A stretch of DNA of 64,000 bases, from positions 202,281 to 266,280 of the forward strand of contig DASPLL010000017.1 of the NCBI GenBank assembly GCA_035627615.1. Direction: 5' to 3'. This DNA comes from BRH-c25 sp035627615 (GTDB taxonomy: Bacteria; Bacillota; Clostridia; Lutisporales; Lutisporaceae). Positions 16,511-25,002 of this stretch are shown here, piece after piece. The position numbers and the translations under genes were made by a program. A model generated the notes under the pieces. That model did not search any database and was not told the origin of the DNA. It saw nothing but the letters and a program-made list of their open reading frames with translations. Position 1 is the first letter of the stretch. Each line of letters starts with the position of its first letter.

Positions 16511-17236
16511 TCATTTTTTTCGAATACTTATTAAGAAGGTCATCCCATCCTCAAGCATTCTTCCGTCAAAACCATTATCACTGCAATGTTTTGCTATATT
16601 GTCAAAATCCATTACATCCCTCTCGATCTTTTTCCAATACAATACCTGCCCGGGAATCATGAAGCTAACGGGTTCCAGGTGCCCTTCCCCGAGCTCACCG
16701 CAGAATACTTCCATACGGAAAGTATCTGCGTCTTCTTCTAAATTGTACACTAAATGGGCATTCTTGAAGCCTTTCTGATCAAGCACATGTAAAAAGCCTG
16801 ATAACGTATAATCTACAGCCTTCAGAACAGCTTCATCCTCAAGCATCCTTATAACAGGATCAAAACTGACCTCGGCGCTTACCATAAGCTTCATATCGAT
16901 GCTCTCTGCTTCTTTGCCCTTAGTGTAAAGTAAATCGGCCAGTTTTATACATTTGCAGTTATAGAGTCTGCCTATATTCTCCATTTGCCTGCAGTAGTCC
17001 TTGATATGCGCCAGTACCTTGTCCGGTTTCTTAAGCTGTGTATAACCGTACAGCACCTGAAGCAGGTTGAAAAAGTCATGGCGCTGCTCGCTCAAATGAG
17101 CTTTCAGACTCTCCATGGCAAGCTCCCTTTCAGCCTCAACCAAATTGCAATCACTGCCGGTATCGCAGTTGTTTTCGCCTTCTCTGACGCATTTCTTGAC
17201 TGTGATGTTTGTCAAATCCTTTTCGCTTTTTTTCAT
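16511..17236 (-). CDS. Spo0B-like protein (SPOB alpha-helical domain)
   Basis: 241 residues. The dimerisation helix around LSEQRHDFFNLLQVLYGYTQL (about residues 48-68) matches the Spo0B/DHp-like H-box, including the His that carries phosphate in Spo0B. The C-terminal half shows no recognisable ATP-binding N, G1 or G2 boxes, consistent with a degenerate kinase-like fold. Its position between rpmA and obg is that of spo0B in Bacillus. In Bacillus, Spo0B passes phosphate from Spo0F to Spo0A; Clostridia usually lack that relay, so the partners here are unknown. The start has GGGGGA 7 nt upstream. Confidence 0.75.
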   Translation of the reverse strand: MKKSEKDLTNITVKKCVREGENNCDTGSDCNLVEAERELAMESLKAHLSEQRHDFFNLLQVLYGYTQLKKPDKVLAHIKDYCRQMENIGRLYNCKCIKLADLLYTKGKEAESIDMKLMVSAEVSFDPVIRMLEDEAVLKAVDYTLSGFLHVLDQKGFKNAHLVYNLEEDADTFRMEVFCGELGEGHLEPVSFMIPGQVLYWKKIERDVMDFDNIAKHCSDNGFDGRMLEDGMTFLISIRKK

Positions 17237-17313
17237 CAATAAGTCCCCCATATGTTCAGGAAATATGTACAAGCATATATTATCTGTTAAGGAAAATTAT
17301 GCCGATAAAAAGC

Positions 17314-17347
17314 TTAAAAATAAAGGTACAGTCTAGCCGTACCTTTA
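17314..17347 (-). terminator. Intrinsic terminator after rpmA
   Basis: The minus strand reads TAAAGGTAC, a 9-nt loop, GTACCTTTA and a T run. It lies 18 nt after the rpmA stop and before the Spo0B-like gene, so transcription of the ribosomal protein genes probably ends or is reduced here. Confidence 0.75.
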
Positions 17348-17364
17348 GTAATTCTATGCTATTA

Positions 17365-17643
17365 TTAAGCCGGGTATACACTTACCTGCTTTTTGTCTTT
17401 ACCTTTACGCTCAAATTTTACAACACCTTCTACAAGTGCAAACAGAGTATCATCTTTACCTATCCCTACGTTTATGCCGGGATGGATCTTTGTTCCCCTC
17501 TGTCTTACCAGTATGTTTCCGGCAAGCACCTGCTGTCCGTCGGCCCTCTTTGTACCAAGTCTCTGTGCGTGAGAGTCTCTACCGTTTCTTGAGCTACCTA
17601 CACCTTTCTTATGTGCAAATAACTGAAGGTTCATCTTGAACAT
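17365..17643 (-). CDS. rpmA: 50S ribosomal protein L27
   Basis: 92 residues. The Firmicutes N-terminal extension MFKMNLQLFAHKKG is present; cleavage after LQLF by the Prp protease exposes the tail that reaches the peptidyl transferase centre. The remaining sequence (GSSRNGRDS, LGTKRADGQQVLAGNILVRQRG) is standard L27. GGAGG lies 7 nt before the ATG. The Prp gene is 2 nt upstream. Confidence 0.97.
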   Translation of the reverse strand: MFKMNLQLFAHKKGVGSSRNGRDSHAQRLGTKRADGQQVLAGNILVRQRGTKIHPGINVGIGKDDTLFALVEGVVKFERKGKDKKQVSVYPA

Positions 17644-17645
17644 AT

Positions 17646-17978
17646 CTACACCTCCTCCTCAACTATATCAATGTGCTTTATATAGCTCTCCTTAATACTC
17701 TTAAGTCCTTCATACATGGTTCCAAGTATTGCTTCGCACATGATGCGCTTTCTGTCAGAGTCAACATTTACGAGCTTACATGTTAGATATCCCTCATCAA
17801 GCTCATATGCCACATCCGCCTCTGCAACCTTCAGAAGTCCCAGCAGCGCTGTTTGTCCTAGTGCTGATACTGCACTGCACACAATGTCCTTGCCATGAGT
17901 ATTGAAGTTTGCATGGCCTGTGACCTTGAAACCGGTTATTTCGCCCTCCCGGGCTTTATAGATTATAATCTTAATCAT
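17646..17978 (-). CDS. prp: Ribosomal-processing cysteine protease Prp
   Basis: 110 residues. GHANFNTHGKDIVCSAVSAL carries the catalytic His and Cys of the Prp (YsxB) family. Prp removes the L27 N-terminal extension in Firmicutes. It sits between rplU and rpmA, the standard place. Confidence 0.94.
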   Translation of the reverse strand: MIKIIIYKAREGEITGFKVTGHANFNTHGKDIVCSAVSALGQTALLGLLKVAEADVAYELDEGYLTCKLVNVDSDRKRIMCEAILGTMYEGLKSIKESYIKHIDIVEEEV

Positions 17979-17989
17979 AAAAATCGCTT

Positions 17990-18301
17990 CTATGCGTTTA
18001 TTTTTTCGATTCTAACCTTTGTGAACGGCTGTCTGTGACCCTGTTTCTTTCTATAATCCTTCTTTGGCTTATATTTGAAAACAATTACCTTCTTTGTCTT
18101 ACCATTCTCAACAACTGTTGCTTCTACCTTGGCACCTGCAACTACAGGGCTGCCGACCTGAAGCTCACCATTGTTTCCTACTGCAAGTACTTCTTCAAAC
18201 ATAACCTTTGATCCGGATTCTACGTCAAGCCTTTCAACCATTAACACGTCGCCGACCTTAACCATATACTGCTTGCCGCCGGTCTTTATTATTGCATACA
18301 T
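17990..18301 (-). CDS. rplU: 50S ribosomal protein L21
   Basis: 103 residues, exactly the family length, from MYAIIKTGGKQYMVKVGD to a KINA end, with the rRNA-binding block KYKPKKDYRKKQGHRQP. The start chosen has AGGAGG 9 nt upstream; a longer frame to 18319 would cover that site. It is the first gene of rplU-prp-rpmA and has a consensus promoter about 90 nt upstream. The leader between them may carry an autoregulatory L21 leader structure, which I could not fold. Confidence 0.96.
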   Translation of the reverse strand: MYAIIKTGGKQYMVKVGDVLMVERLDVESGSKVMFEEVLAVGNNGELQVGSPVVAGAKVEATVVENGKTKKVIVFKYKPKKDYRKKQGHRQPFTKVRIEKINA

Positions 18302-18389
18302 TAGGCTACACCTCCTCATAATTAAGTCTCGCCGAATGCCAGGTAAAAATTTTAAAACCCGATTCGAGCGGATACGCCTACGTCAATAT

Positions 18390-18418
18390 ATATTATCATA
18401 TAGCAACATATTTGTCAA
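18390..18418 (-). promoter_or_regulatory. Sigma-A promoter of rplU-prp-rpmA
   Basis: On the minus strand TTGACA (18418-18413) and TAATAT (18395-18390) are separated by exactly 17 nt. The predicted leader is about 80 nt. Confidence 0.75.
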
Positions 18419-18436
18419 ACTAATCCTTTGTTATTA

Positions 18437-18543
18437 GTCACTATATCAGTCACTGGTCGCTAGTCGCTGGTCACTAGAGTTGTAGTGGGGCTTCGAAGCC
18501 TCACATGCACCTAGCGACTAGAGACTAGCGACCAGTGACTGAT
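18437..18543. repeat. Hairpin repeat element B (AGTCGCTAG arms, CTTCGAAGCC core)
   Basis: The left arm (18447-18478) and right arm (18511-18543) are imperfect reverse complements made of AGTCACTGG/AGTCGCTAG words. The centre holds GGGGCTTCGAAGCCTCAC. The right arm ends at the rng stop codon. There is no U tract, so it is not a standard terminator. Confidence 0.7.
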
Positions 18544-20066
18544 TATATTTCCCTGCAGCCGTTTCTGCGGAGCTCAGTAATTTCAGACATGCCGATACCC
18601 TTTACGGAATATCCTTCCCTATGGATCTCCGTCGAGGTTTTTATAAAAACAGGCTTCTTATAGTTATTTCCCAGTTCAATTATATCCTCATCCAGATAGT
18701 AGTTTATAAGCTCTTCCACATCCGGATGGATCTCAAGAAAGGCAGCCATTGCGCCGGTATTGAAAAACAGGCCGTTTACTTCCCTTTCTATTTTTTTGAC
18801 AATAGTCTCACTGGAGAGAATCTTTCCTTCTCCCTTGCAGTAAGGACATGGTGCCAGCAATATATTCTCTATGCGCTGCCTTACTTTCTTCCTGGTCATT
18901 TCAACCAGCCCCAGTTGAGTCATTCCCAATACGTTTGTTCTTGTTCTATCCTTTTTCAATGCATTTTTCAAGGCTTCAAGTACCGCACTTTCATGCCCTG
19001 CATCCGGCATATCTATAAAATCCACTATTATTATTCCGCCAATATCCCTGAGCCGCAGCTGCTTTGCAATCTCTTTCGCAGCTTCCAGATTTGTCTTAAG
19101 TACCGTATCTCTGAGATCAACCGTCCCAACAAATTTTCCGGTATTCACATCTATGGAGGTAAGTGCCTCAGTCTGGTCTATCACTATGTAGCCGCCGCAT
19201 TTCAACCAGACCTTGCGGTTTATGATCTTGCTTACCTGAGGCTCTACCTGATAATATTCAAATATATCATAACCTTTATTATAATATTCAACCTTGCTTT
19301 TCAGGTGGGGTGAAATTATTGCTATGAGTTCCCTTACCTTTTCATAATGCTCTTTGTTATTTATGACAAGTCTGTCTATGTCCTTGGTGAACATGTCCCG
19401 TACAGTCCTGTATATTATACTTATATCCTTATGCACTATCCTCGGGGTGACTCCGGTTTTCTGTTTCTGCTTTATATTATCCCAAAGCTTCAACAAAAAA
19501 TTTATATCATTACTTATATCCTCTGCTGTACAATCCTCCGCAACAGTCCTTACGATCAGTCCCATTCCCTTAGGCTTCAGCTCTTCCGCCATTTTCTTCA
19601 GCTTATCCCTGAGTGTGTCATTTTCGATGCGCCTAGAAATACCGATGTATTCAACAGTAGGCATAAGCACCACAAATCTTCCTGGAAGCGTAATATGTGT
19701 GGTCACCCTTGCCCCTTTCGTATCTATAGGCTCTTTCATTATCTGAACCATTATCTCCTGGCCGGCTTTAAGAAGCTCATCTATCTGGTAGTCCTTATAC
19801 TGTGCGGGGTCAACATATTCATTATCCTCATCGAAATATGTATTTGGCAGTGCATCCTTAACATACAGGAAGGCATTCTTGTCCAGTCCGATGTCGACAA
19901 AGGCCGCCTGCATTCCCGGCAGCACATTTTCTACCCGGCCCTTGTATATATTGCCTGTTATCCTTTCATTACTCTGCCTTTCTATATATATTTCAGTCAG
20001 CTCCTTATTCTCCAGCAAAGCAACCCTGGTCTGTCTTGAACCAACATCAATGATTATCTCCTTCAT
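18543..20066 (-). CDS. rng: Ribonuclease E/G
   Basis: About 507 residues. An S1-like RNA-binding domain (GNIYKGRVENVLPGMQAAFVDIG) is followed by the catalytic core with IDVNTGKFVG and GGIIIVDFIDM, which supply the Mg-binding Asp residues. A Zn-link type CPYCKGEG follows. It is an endoribonuclease in rRNA maturation and mRNA decay, and in Clostridia this short form takes the RNase E/G role. Two ATG codons compete; the second (20066) has GGGG 9 nt upstream, the first (20072) only 3 nt. Confidence 0.93.
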   Translation of the reverse strand: MKEIIIDVGSRQTRVALLENKELTEIYIERQSNERITGNIYKGRVENVLPGMQAAFVDIGLDKNAFLYVKDALPNTYFDEDNEYVDPAQYKDYQIDELLKAGQEIMVQIMKEPIDTKGARVTTHITLPGRFVVLMPTVEYIGISRRIENDTLRDKLKKMAEELKPKGMGLIVRTVAEDCTAEDISNDINFLLKLWDNIKQKQKTGVTPRIVHKDISIIYRTVRDMFTKDIDRLVINNKEHYEKVRELIAIISPHLKSKVEYYNKGYDIFEYYQVEPQVSKIINRKVWLKCGGYIVIDQTEALTSIDVNTGKFVGTVDLRDTVLKTNLEAAKEIAKQLRLRDIGGIIIVDFIDMPDAGHESAVLEALKNALKKDRTRTNVLGMTQLGLVEMTRKKVRQRIENILLAPCPYCKGEGKILSSETIVKKIEREVNGLFFNTGAMAAFLEIHPDVEELINYYLDEDIIELGNNYKKPVFIKTSTEIHREGYSVKGIGMSEITELRRNGCREI

Positions 20067-20095
20067 CAACATGTACCCCTTTATAATTCAATATG

Positions 20096-20797
20096 TCAGC
20101 TTTCATATTCCAGCAGATCAACTAGAATGCCGTTTTTCTCAGCATATACATCTTCCCTGTTTATCATGATTCCTGTGATATCATAACCTGTGAACTCCTT
20201 GAATGCCGTCATTAGCAGCTCCGGCTTAAGGTTCCCCCGGCTGCCGCTTAGAAGAAGGCAGTCGATAATATGCTCATCCTCTTTGGACAGAGAAAGCTTC
20301 ATGCCGACAATCAAAGGTTTAATATCTATCTCTTTAAGTTCAAAGCCCTTCTTGGGCTGTTCCTTCATGACCTTTATACTATTCCGCGCGAAAAACTCTT
20401 CAATACTCTTTTTCAACTCTTCAGCAGCAACATTTTCTATATTCATTTTTATCCTGTATCTCGCATGGGTGACGACAGACATTGCACTCTTCGGGTTGTC
20501 TCCCAGCTTCATGCTCTTAAGTATTCTGATCCCATCCGGAAGTGAGCTGTTCAGACGCTTCTCTATCTCCTGGACGTCCATTGCCCGGGCAAGCTTAAGA
20601 TCCACATATTCCGCATCACTGGTAACTCCAAGAGATAATGGAGCACCGAAGGATATCTCCTGATGAGGATTAAAACCGCTGCTGTATGATATAGGTATGC
20701 CTGTACGTCTTATTGCCCGTTGAAATACCCTCATAAGGTCCAGATGTGAAATATATTTGACTTCCTTCCCTTTGGTAAATTTCAGTCTGATATTCAT
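20096..20797 (-). CDS. TIGR03936/DUF2344 family radical-SAM-linked protein
   Basis: 233 residues beginning MNIRLKFTKGKEVKYISHLD, with FQRAIRRTGIPISYSSGFNPHQ, which marks the DUF2344 family. These proteins are nearly always encoded next to, or fused with, the TIGR03960 radical SAM protein, and share fold features with tRNA/rRNA-acting enzymes. The function is not established. The start overlaps the radical SAM stop by one nt. Confidence 0.88.
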   Translation of the reverse strand: MNIRLKFTKGKEVKYISHLDLMRVFQRAIRRTGIPISYSSGFNPHQEISFGAPLSLGVTSDAEYVDLKLARAMDVQEIEKRLNSSLPDGIRILKSMKLGDNPKSAMSVVTHARYRIKMNIENVAAEELKKSIEEFFARNSIKVMKEQPKKGFELKEIDIKPLIVGMKLSLSKEDEHIIDCLLLSGSRGNLKPELLMTAFKEFTGYDITGIMINREDVYAEKNGILVDLLEYES

Positions 20798-22653
20798 TAT
20801 TTGCAGACACCGCCTTCCTCAAGCAGATTGATACCGCAGCCGGTGCAGGCAGTCCTGCAATCTCTTGTAAGCTCGGCTTTAAGGGACTTCTTGTATTCGC
20901 TCCTCAGGTACTTCTTTGTTATCCCTACATCAATATGGTCCCAGGGAAGAGTCTCGGTAAGCTCCCTCCGCCTTGTTGCATAAAAGTCAGGATCAACTCC
21001 TGTTTCCTTGAATGCCTGCATCCAGACATCGAATTTGAAATACTGGTCCCAGCCGTCAAATTTGCATCCCAGCTCCCAGGCCTTTATCAATACATCGCAG
21101 AGTCTCCTGTCTCCTCTTGCAAACACAGCCTCCATATAGCTGACATAAGGCTCGTGCCAATTGAAAGTGATCTGTTTTTTCTTAATGGCCTTTTGCAGGT
21201 ATCTCTGCTTTTCCACAAGCGTGTCAATGGAGTCCTGGGGCTCCCATTGGAAAGGGGTAAAGGGCTTGGGGACAAAGGAGGATGCACTTGCAGTTACATT
21301 CAGACCCTTTCCTCTCTTTTCCTTAGGCACCTGATAATATTTGTCCACCACCTTAAAGGTAAGATCCGCTATTCCCTGTATATCTTCCATTGTCTCCGTA
21401 GGAAGTCCTATCATAAAATACAGCTTGAGGCTGCTGTAACCTGTCTCAAAAGCAGCACCTACAGAATTGATCAGGTCCTCTTCGTTTACGCCCTTATTTA
21501 TTACATCCCTCATTCTTTGAGTACCTGCTTCCGGAGCAAAGGTAAGACCGCTTTTTCTAACCTTTTGGACCTCTTGCACAAGCTTCAGTGAAAATGAGTC
21601 TATACGCAGGGATGGAAGTGAAAGCCCTATCCTGCTGCTCTGATATTTTGAAACCAGCCTCTCTACCAGTTCATGCAGCTTAGAATAATCACTGGTAGAT
21701 AAAGAGGAAAGAGATATCTCCTCATAGCCTGAGCTTTGTATAAGCTTGTCGGCTATTTCCACAAGCTCCTCAAGCTCTCTCTCCCTTACCGGCCTGTATA
21801 TCATACCTGCCTGGCAGAAGCGGCAGCCTCTTGTACAGCCCCTGAATATCTCAAGCATTATCCTGTCATGTACTATATCAATAAAAGGCACTATGATCTT
21901 ATCAGGGAAATAAGAGCCTTTCAGCTTCTTAATGACCCTTTTCTTCACCTTTCTCGGAATATCCTCCCTGATCGGCTCAATAGACTTAACTGTTGCATCT
22001 TCGTTATAATCAACCTTATAGAGCTTTGGTATATAGACACCTCTGATAGACGATATATTCTGAAGGAATTCTTCTCTTGTGCCCTTCGCCTTTTTCCACT
22101 TCCTGTACTCCTCCATGACTTCAGGCAGCTGTTCTTCTCCCTCTCCAAGCATGAAAAAATCCACAATGTCATAAAGAGGCTCAGGATTATATGCACACGG
22201 CCCTCCTGCCACAATGAAGGGATGCTCCTCTTTCCTTTCACCGGACCTTAAGGGTATCCCGGCCAGATCCAGCATATTCACAATATTTGTATAGCTCATC
22301 TCATATTGAAGTGTGAAACCGACAAAGTCAAAATCATCAATATAATCTCTGCTTTCCAGCCCAAAAAGTCTTATATTGTTCTTTCTCATTTCCTCTTCCA
22401 TATCAGGCCATGGTGCAAAAACTCTTTCACAAAAAATATCCTTCTGATCATTAAGAAGATGGTACAGTATTTTCATCCCCAGATGTGACATTCCCACTTC
22501 ATATACATCCGGGAAGCAAAATGCGAACCTGATATCTACATCAGAGGGCTCCTTATGTATGCTGTTCCACTCCGTACCAATATATCTCCCAGGCTTCTCC
22601 ACCCTGGGAAGCAGCTCCTCATATATGAACTCCTTTGTATTTTCGTATTTCAT
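20797..22653 (-). CDS. TIGR03960 family B12-binding/radical SAM protein
   Basis: 618 residues. The N-terminal part resembles a cobalamin-binding Rossmann fold, without the classical DxHxxG. The radical SAM cluster is in FRGCTRGCRFCQAGMIYRPVRER (CxxxCxxC, near residue 275), followed by SLSSLSTSDYSKL. A C-terminal Cys cluster (CRTACTGCGIN) could hold another metal centre. The family pairs with DUF2344 and lies near RNase E/G in many Clostridia, which hints at an RNA-modification role without proving it. Confidence 0.88.
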   Translation of the reverse strand: MKYENTKEFIYEELLPRVEKPGRYIGTEWNSIHKEPSDVDIRFAFCFPDVYEVGMSHLGMKILYHLLNDQKDIFCERVFAPWPDMEEEMRKNNIRLFGLESRDYIDDFDFVGFTLQYEMSYTNIVNMLDLAGIPLRSGERKEEHPFIVAGGPCAYNPEPLYDIVDFFMLGEGEEQLPEVMEEYRKWKKAKGTREEFLQNISSIRGVYIPKLYKVDYNEDATVKSIEPIREDIPRKVKKRVIKKLKGSYFPDKIIVPFIDIVHDRIMLEIFRGCTRGCRFCQAGMIYRPVRERELEELVEIADKLIQSSGYEEISLSSLSTSDYSKLHELVERLVSKYQSSRIGLSLPSLRIDSFSLKLVQEVQKVRKSGLTFAPEAGTQRMRDVINKGVNEEDLINSVGAAFETGYSSLKLYFMIGLPTETMEDIQGIADLTFKVVDKYYQVPKEKRGKGLNVTASASSFVPKPFTPFQWEPQDSIDTLVEKQRYLQKAIKKKQITFNWHEPYVSYMEAVFARGDRRLCDVLIKAWELGCKFDGWDQYFKFDVWMQAFKETGVDPDFYATRRRELTETLPWDHIDVGITKKYLRSEYKKSLKAELTRDCRTACTGCGINLLEEGGVCK

Positions 22654-22677
22654 TTATTCCTCCGATTCTTTTTTTTG

Positions 22678-22755
22678 CGGGTTACGCGTTGTATAAGCAA
22701 GTTCTTCGAAGCCTTGCCCGGGTCCTCGAATCTCGCGTCTCGCATCTCGAGTCTC
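22678..22755. repeat. Hairpin repeat element C (TCTCG arms, CTTCGAAGCC core)
   Basis: A left arm with GGGTTACGCGTTG, the core CTTCGAAGCC, then a right arm of CTCGAATCTCGCGTCTCGCATC words. It uses the same words as element G (57431-57578). Located between spoIVFB and the radical SAM gene. Confidence 0.55.
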
Positions 22756-22803
22756 TTCTATATTATTACATATTTATAACATAAAATTCTACTTAAAGTT
22801 TAT

Positions 22804-23643
22804 TTAGGCATCCAAAATTTGTTCGATCCTGCCATCATAACCGTATTTTAACAAGCCTCCCATGATTTCATCCTCAGTAAGTACCCTTTTTATCCCGCCT
22901 GAAGCATCCAATACCTGTATATAGCACAATGTCACAGGGCTGAACCGGTTCACTGCAAATGTGATTAGCGTATCCGCCCTGACCTTTATGAATCTTTTTC
23001 TTATCCGCCCCCTTGATATCAGCATGTTCTTAGTAGTGTTTCCTGTGAACAGATAGTAATACGAACTGAACTTTTCTTCCTTTATGGTGCCGATATATAT
23101 GAATATACCTGCAATAGCAAAGGCAATACTTCTGCCCCCCGAGACCAGCATGAAGATATTGCATCCCAGCAGAAAAATAGCTGCAGCTCTTCCAGCCAGT
23201 ATCAATATCCTTGTTGCCTGCCTGTAACCCATAAAAAAAACCATCAGATTCCTGGCAATCTTACCTCCATCCAGTGGAATCACAGGTAAAAGATTGAAGA
23301 GACAAAGAATCAGGTTATATCTGAAGGCAGACTCAAATAGCCCTGAAAAATCTCTCAGGAAGCTGCTTAATAAAGCCAGAATAAGGCTCGTTAAAGGCCC
23401 GGCAGCCGAAACAACAGCCTCTGCGATGCCTCCGAATTTTGACAATTCCTCCATTCTGGCAACCCCCCCATAGGGCAGCAGTTCAACCTCATACACCTCC
23501 AGCTTTAATTTCTTCGCTGCCAATACATGTCCAAATTCATGGAGAACCACACTGGAAAACAATATCAATGAGTGCTGCAGCCAACCTGTATAATAGCTTG
23601 CAAACAAAAAAAGGATAAAAAACACATTTAGTTTTATCCTCAC
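22804..23643 (-). CDS. spoIVFB: Site-2 protease, SpoIVFB-type M50 metallopeptidase
   Basis: 279 residues with several membrane helices. The zinc site VVLHEFGHVLAA is near residue 35 and the second motif reads LLPVIPLDGGKIARN near residue 115; both are intact. SpoIVFB is the intramembrane protease that cleaves pro-sigma-K in the mother cell. A C-terminal extension (about 200-279) has a CBS-like look. It lies 58 nt after spoIVFA and in the minCD-spoIVFA-spoIVFB-rplU order known from Bacillus, which supports the assignment. Confidence 0.85.
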   Translation of the reverse strand: MRIKLNVFFILFLFASYYTGWLQHSLILFSSVVLHEFGHVLAAKKLKLEVYEVELLPYGGVARMEELSKFGGIAEAVVSAAGPLTSLILALLSSFLRDFSGLFESAFRYNLILCLFNLLPVIPLDGGKIARNLMVFFMGYRQATRILILAGRAAAIFLLGCNIFMLVSGGRSIAFAIAGIFIYIGTIKEEKFSSYYYLFTGNTTKNMLISRGRIRKRFIKVRADTLITFAVNRFSPVTLCYIQVLDASGGIKRVLTEDEIMGGLLKYGYDGRIEQILDA

Positions 23644-23701
23644 AATGCGGACCCCCAGTATTACCCTGTATAAAAAATATCTGCTTATGTAACCCGTCCT
23701 T

Positions 23702-24433
23702 TTATATTTCTATAAGCAATTCCATAGGACTCACTGCTTTTCCATCCACCTGCACTTCAAAATGCAGATGCGGTCCTGAAACAATACCTGTATCTCCTAC
23801 CTCTCCCAGTATATCGCCCTGATTAATGCTCTGCCCTTCTTTAACGATAATTTTGTAGCAGTGGGCATAAACAACCTCATATTTTCCGCTTTTTACCCTG
23901 ACATACTTGCCGTTTATTGAATCCTCCGAGACTTTCAGCACTTTGCCTGATGTGGCGGATTTTATCGGTGTACCTATTTCAGCATCAATATCTATTCCGT
24001 TATGCATCTTAACCGTTTGAAAAACCGGATGGACTCTTTCACCATATTCTGATGTTATCTCTCCATCCACAGGCATTATAAAGCTTATATTGTCCTCAGA
24101 GCCCTCCATCCCGACCTCAGCGACCCCCAAATTTTCCTTTGCCTCTGGTATTATATTCCCAATATTCGAAAATGTTCCCAGTGCCTTTGAAAAATCCATG
24201 TTCCAATTTATTGTAGTCTTTATTCCTTCGGATATTGTATTTGTAAAGCTCATGTTGATGTTGTTTATCAACAGCACTACCGCCACAGTTACAAGTGATA
24301 TGAAGGACTGCATCAGAAACCTGTCCAGGTAGCTCTTTTCACCATATCTCTTTGGTTTGAATACGGTACTGAATTTTCTATATTCCTTTATGTACTTCGG
24401 TCTTGGAATATTCTCAAAATTATTGTTGTTCAT
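23702..24433 (-). CDS. spoIVFA: M23 (LytM) domain membrane protein, SpoIVFA-like
   Basis: 243 residues. One membrane segment (about 47-70) separates a short basic N-terminus from a C-terminal LytM domain with HNGIDIDAEIG, VVYAHCYKI and GPHLHFEV, so the zinc ligands appear present. In Bacillus, SpoIVFA holds SpoIVFB inactive until signalled. Position and order give the name; catalytic activity of the M23 domain is possible but unproven. The start has GGGGGAGAG 7 nt upstream. Confidence 0.78.
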   Translation of the reverse strand: MNNNNFENIPRPKYIKEYRKFSTVFKPKRYGEKSYLDRFLMQSFISLVTVAVVLLINNINMSFTNTISEGIKTTINWNMDFSKALGTFSNIGNIIPEAKENLGVAEVGMEGSEDNISFIMPVDGEITSEYGERVHPVFQTVKMHNGIDIDAEIGTPIKSATSGKVLKVSEDSINGKYVRVKSGKYEVVYAHCYKIIVKEGQSINQGDILGEVGDTGIVSGPHLHFEVQVDGKAVSPMELLIEI

Positions 24434-24523
24434 ATATTCTCTCCCCCTAGTGATAAAACTCGTCATATTATCTTTGATAAATTATATTATTAACCAGGGG
24501 TATTTATGTCCAATAATTTGAAT

Positions 24524-24959
24524 AATGCGACATAGTTTGTGGAGAATTCCGACTGTAGGGGAAGTATGTCCTCCTCGCCTTTCAAAGCCAGCAAAAAAAC
24601 TTTCGGGGATCCCATCACTGCGGGCCCGTCTGGTTATTTTGCCCGGGGTATTCCCGTTCCGAGGTCAGTGAAAGGCTTCGTCAAACATAGCTTCCCCACG
24701 TCGGTGTTCGTTGTCCTATAAGAGCTTCTATAGTGCATCACGGACTTGGATTGCTGTGAATATTGTGAAGCAGCCTTGCGTAGAAACCTTAGAGCTTCTT
24801 AATGAAATGGAGGAAAGCAGCATCAAGTGTTTGAGCGAAGCGAGTTTTGATGCTGCCCGGAATGAGTTTAGAAGCTCTGGTTGCGGAGCTTCGGCTGCTG
24901 AATAATATTCATTTGCAATCCAGTGCTTCCACGAACTTTAATTATGTCGCATCTTTCTA
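24524..24959 (+). mobile_element. MITE-like element, copy 1
   Basis: A 436-bp stretch that recurs in inverted orientation at 55406-55842 with about 98% identity by eye. The ends are inverted repeats: AATGCGACATA at the left and TATGTCGCAT at the right. An internal nested hairpin is formed by AGAGCTTCT with AGAAGCTCT around GCAGCATCAA with TTGATGCTGC. It is GC-richer than its surroundings. The two short open frames inside it (24539-24721 and 24711-24905) differ between copies mostly by amino acid-changing substitutions, so it is probably non-coding. No transposase is present. It sits between minE and spoIVFA. Confidence 0.75.
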
Positions 24960-24966
24960 CTGATGC

Positions 24967-24995
24967 AAAAAACCCGGGCAACTTTGCCCGGGTTT
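24967..24995 (-). terminator. Intrinsic terminator of minCDE
   Basis: Minus strand: AAACCCGGGCAA and TTGCCCGGGTTT with a very short loop, then more T. It starts 8 nt after the minE stop. Confidence 0.85.
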
Positions 24996-25002
24996 CAGTA
25001 GA

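Noticed and set aside
18437..18543. Hairpin B as an ordinary rho-independent terminator of rng
   Set aside because: It has no U tract after the stem and belongs to a family of similar elements in other settings.
24539..24905. Two short frames in the MITE-like element as protein genes
   Set aside because: The same frames in copy 2 differ mostly by amino acid-changing substitutions, and no family is recognised. The DNA structure explains their conservation better.
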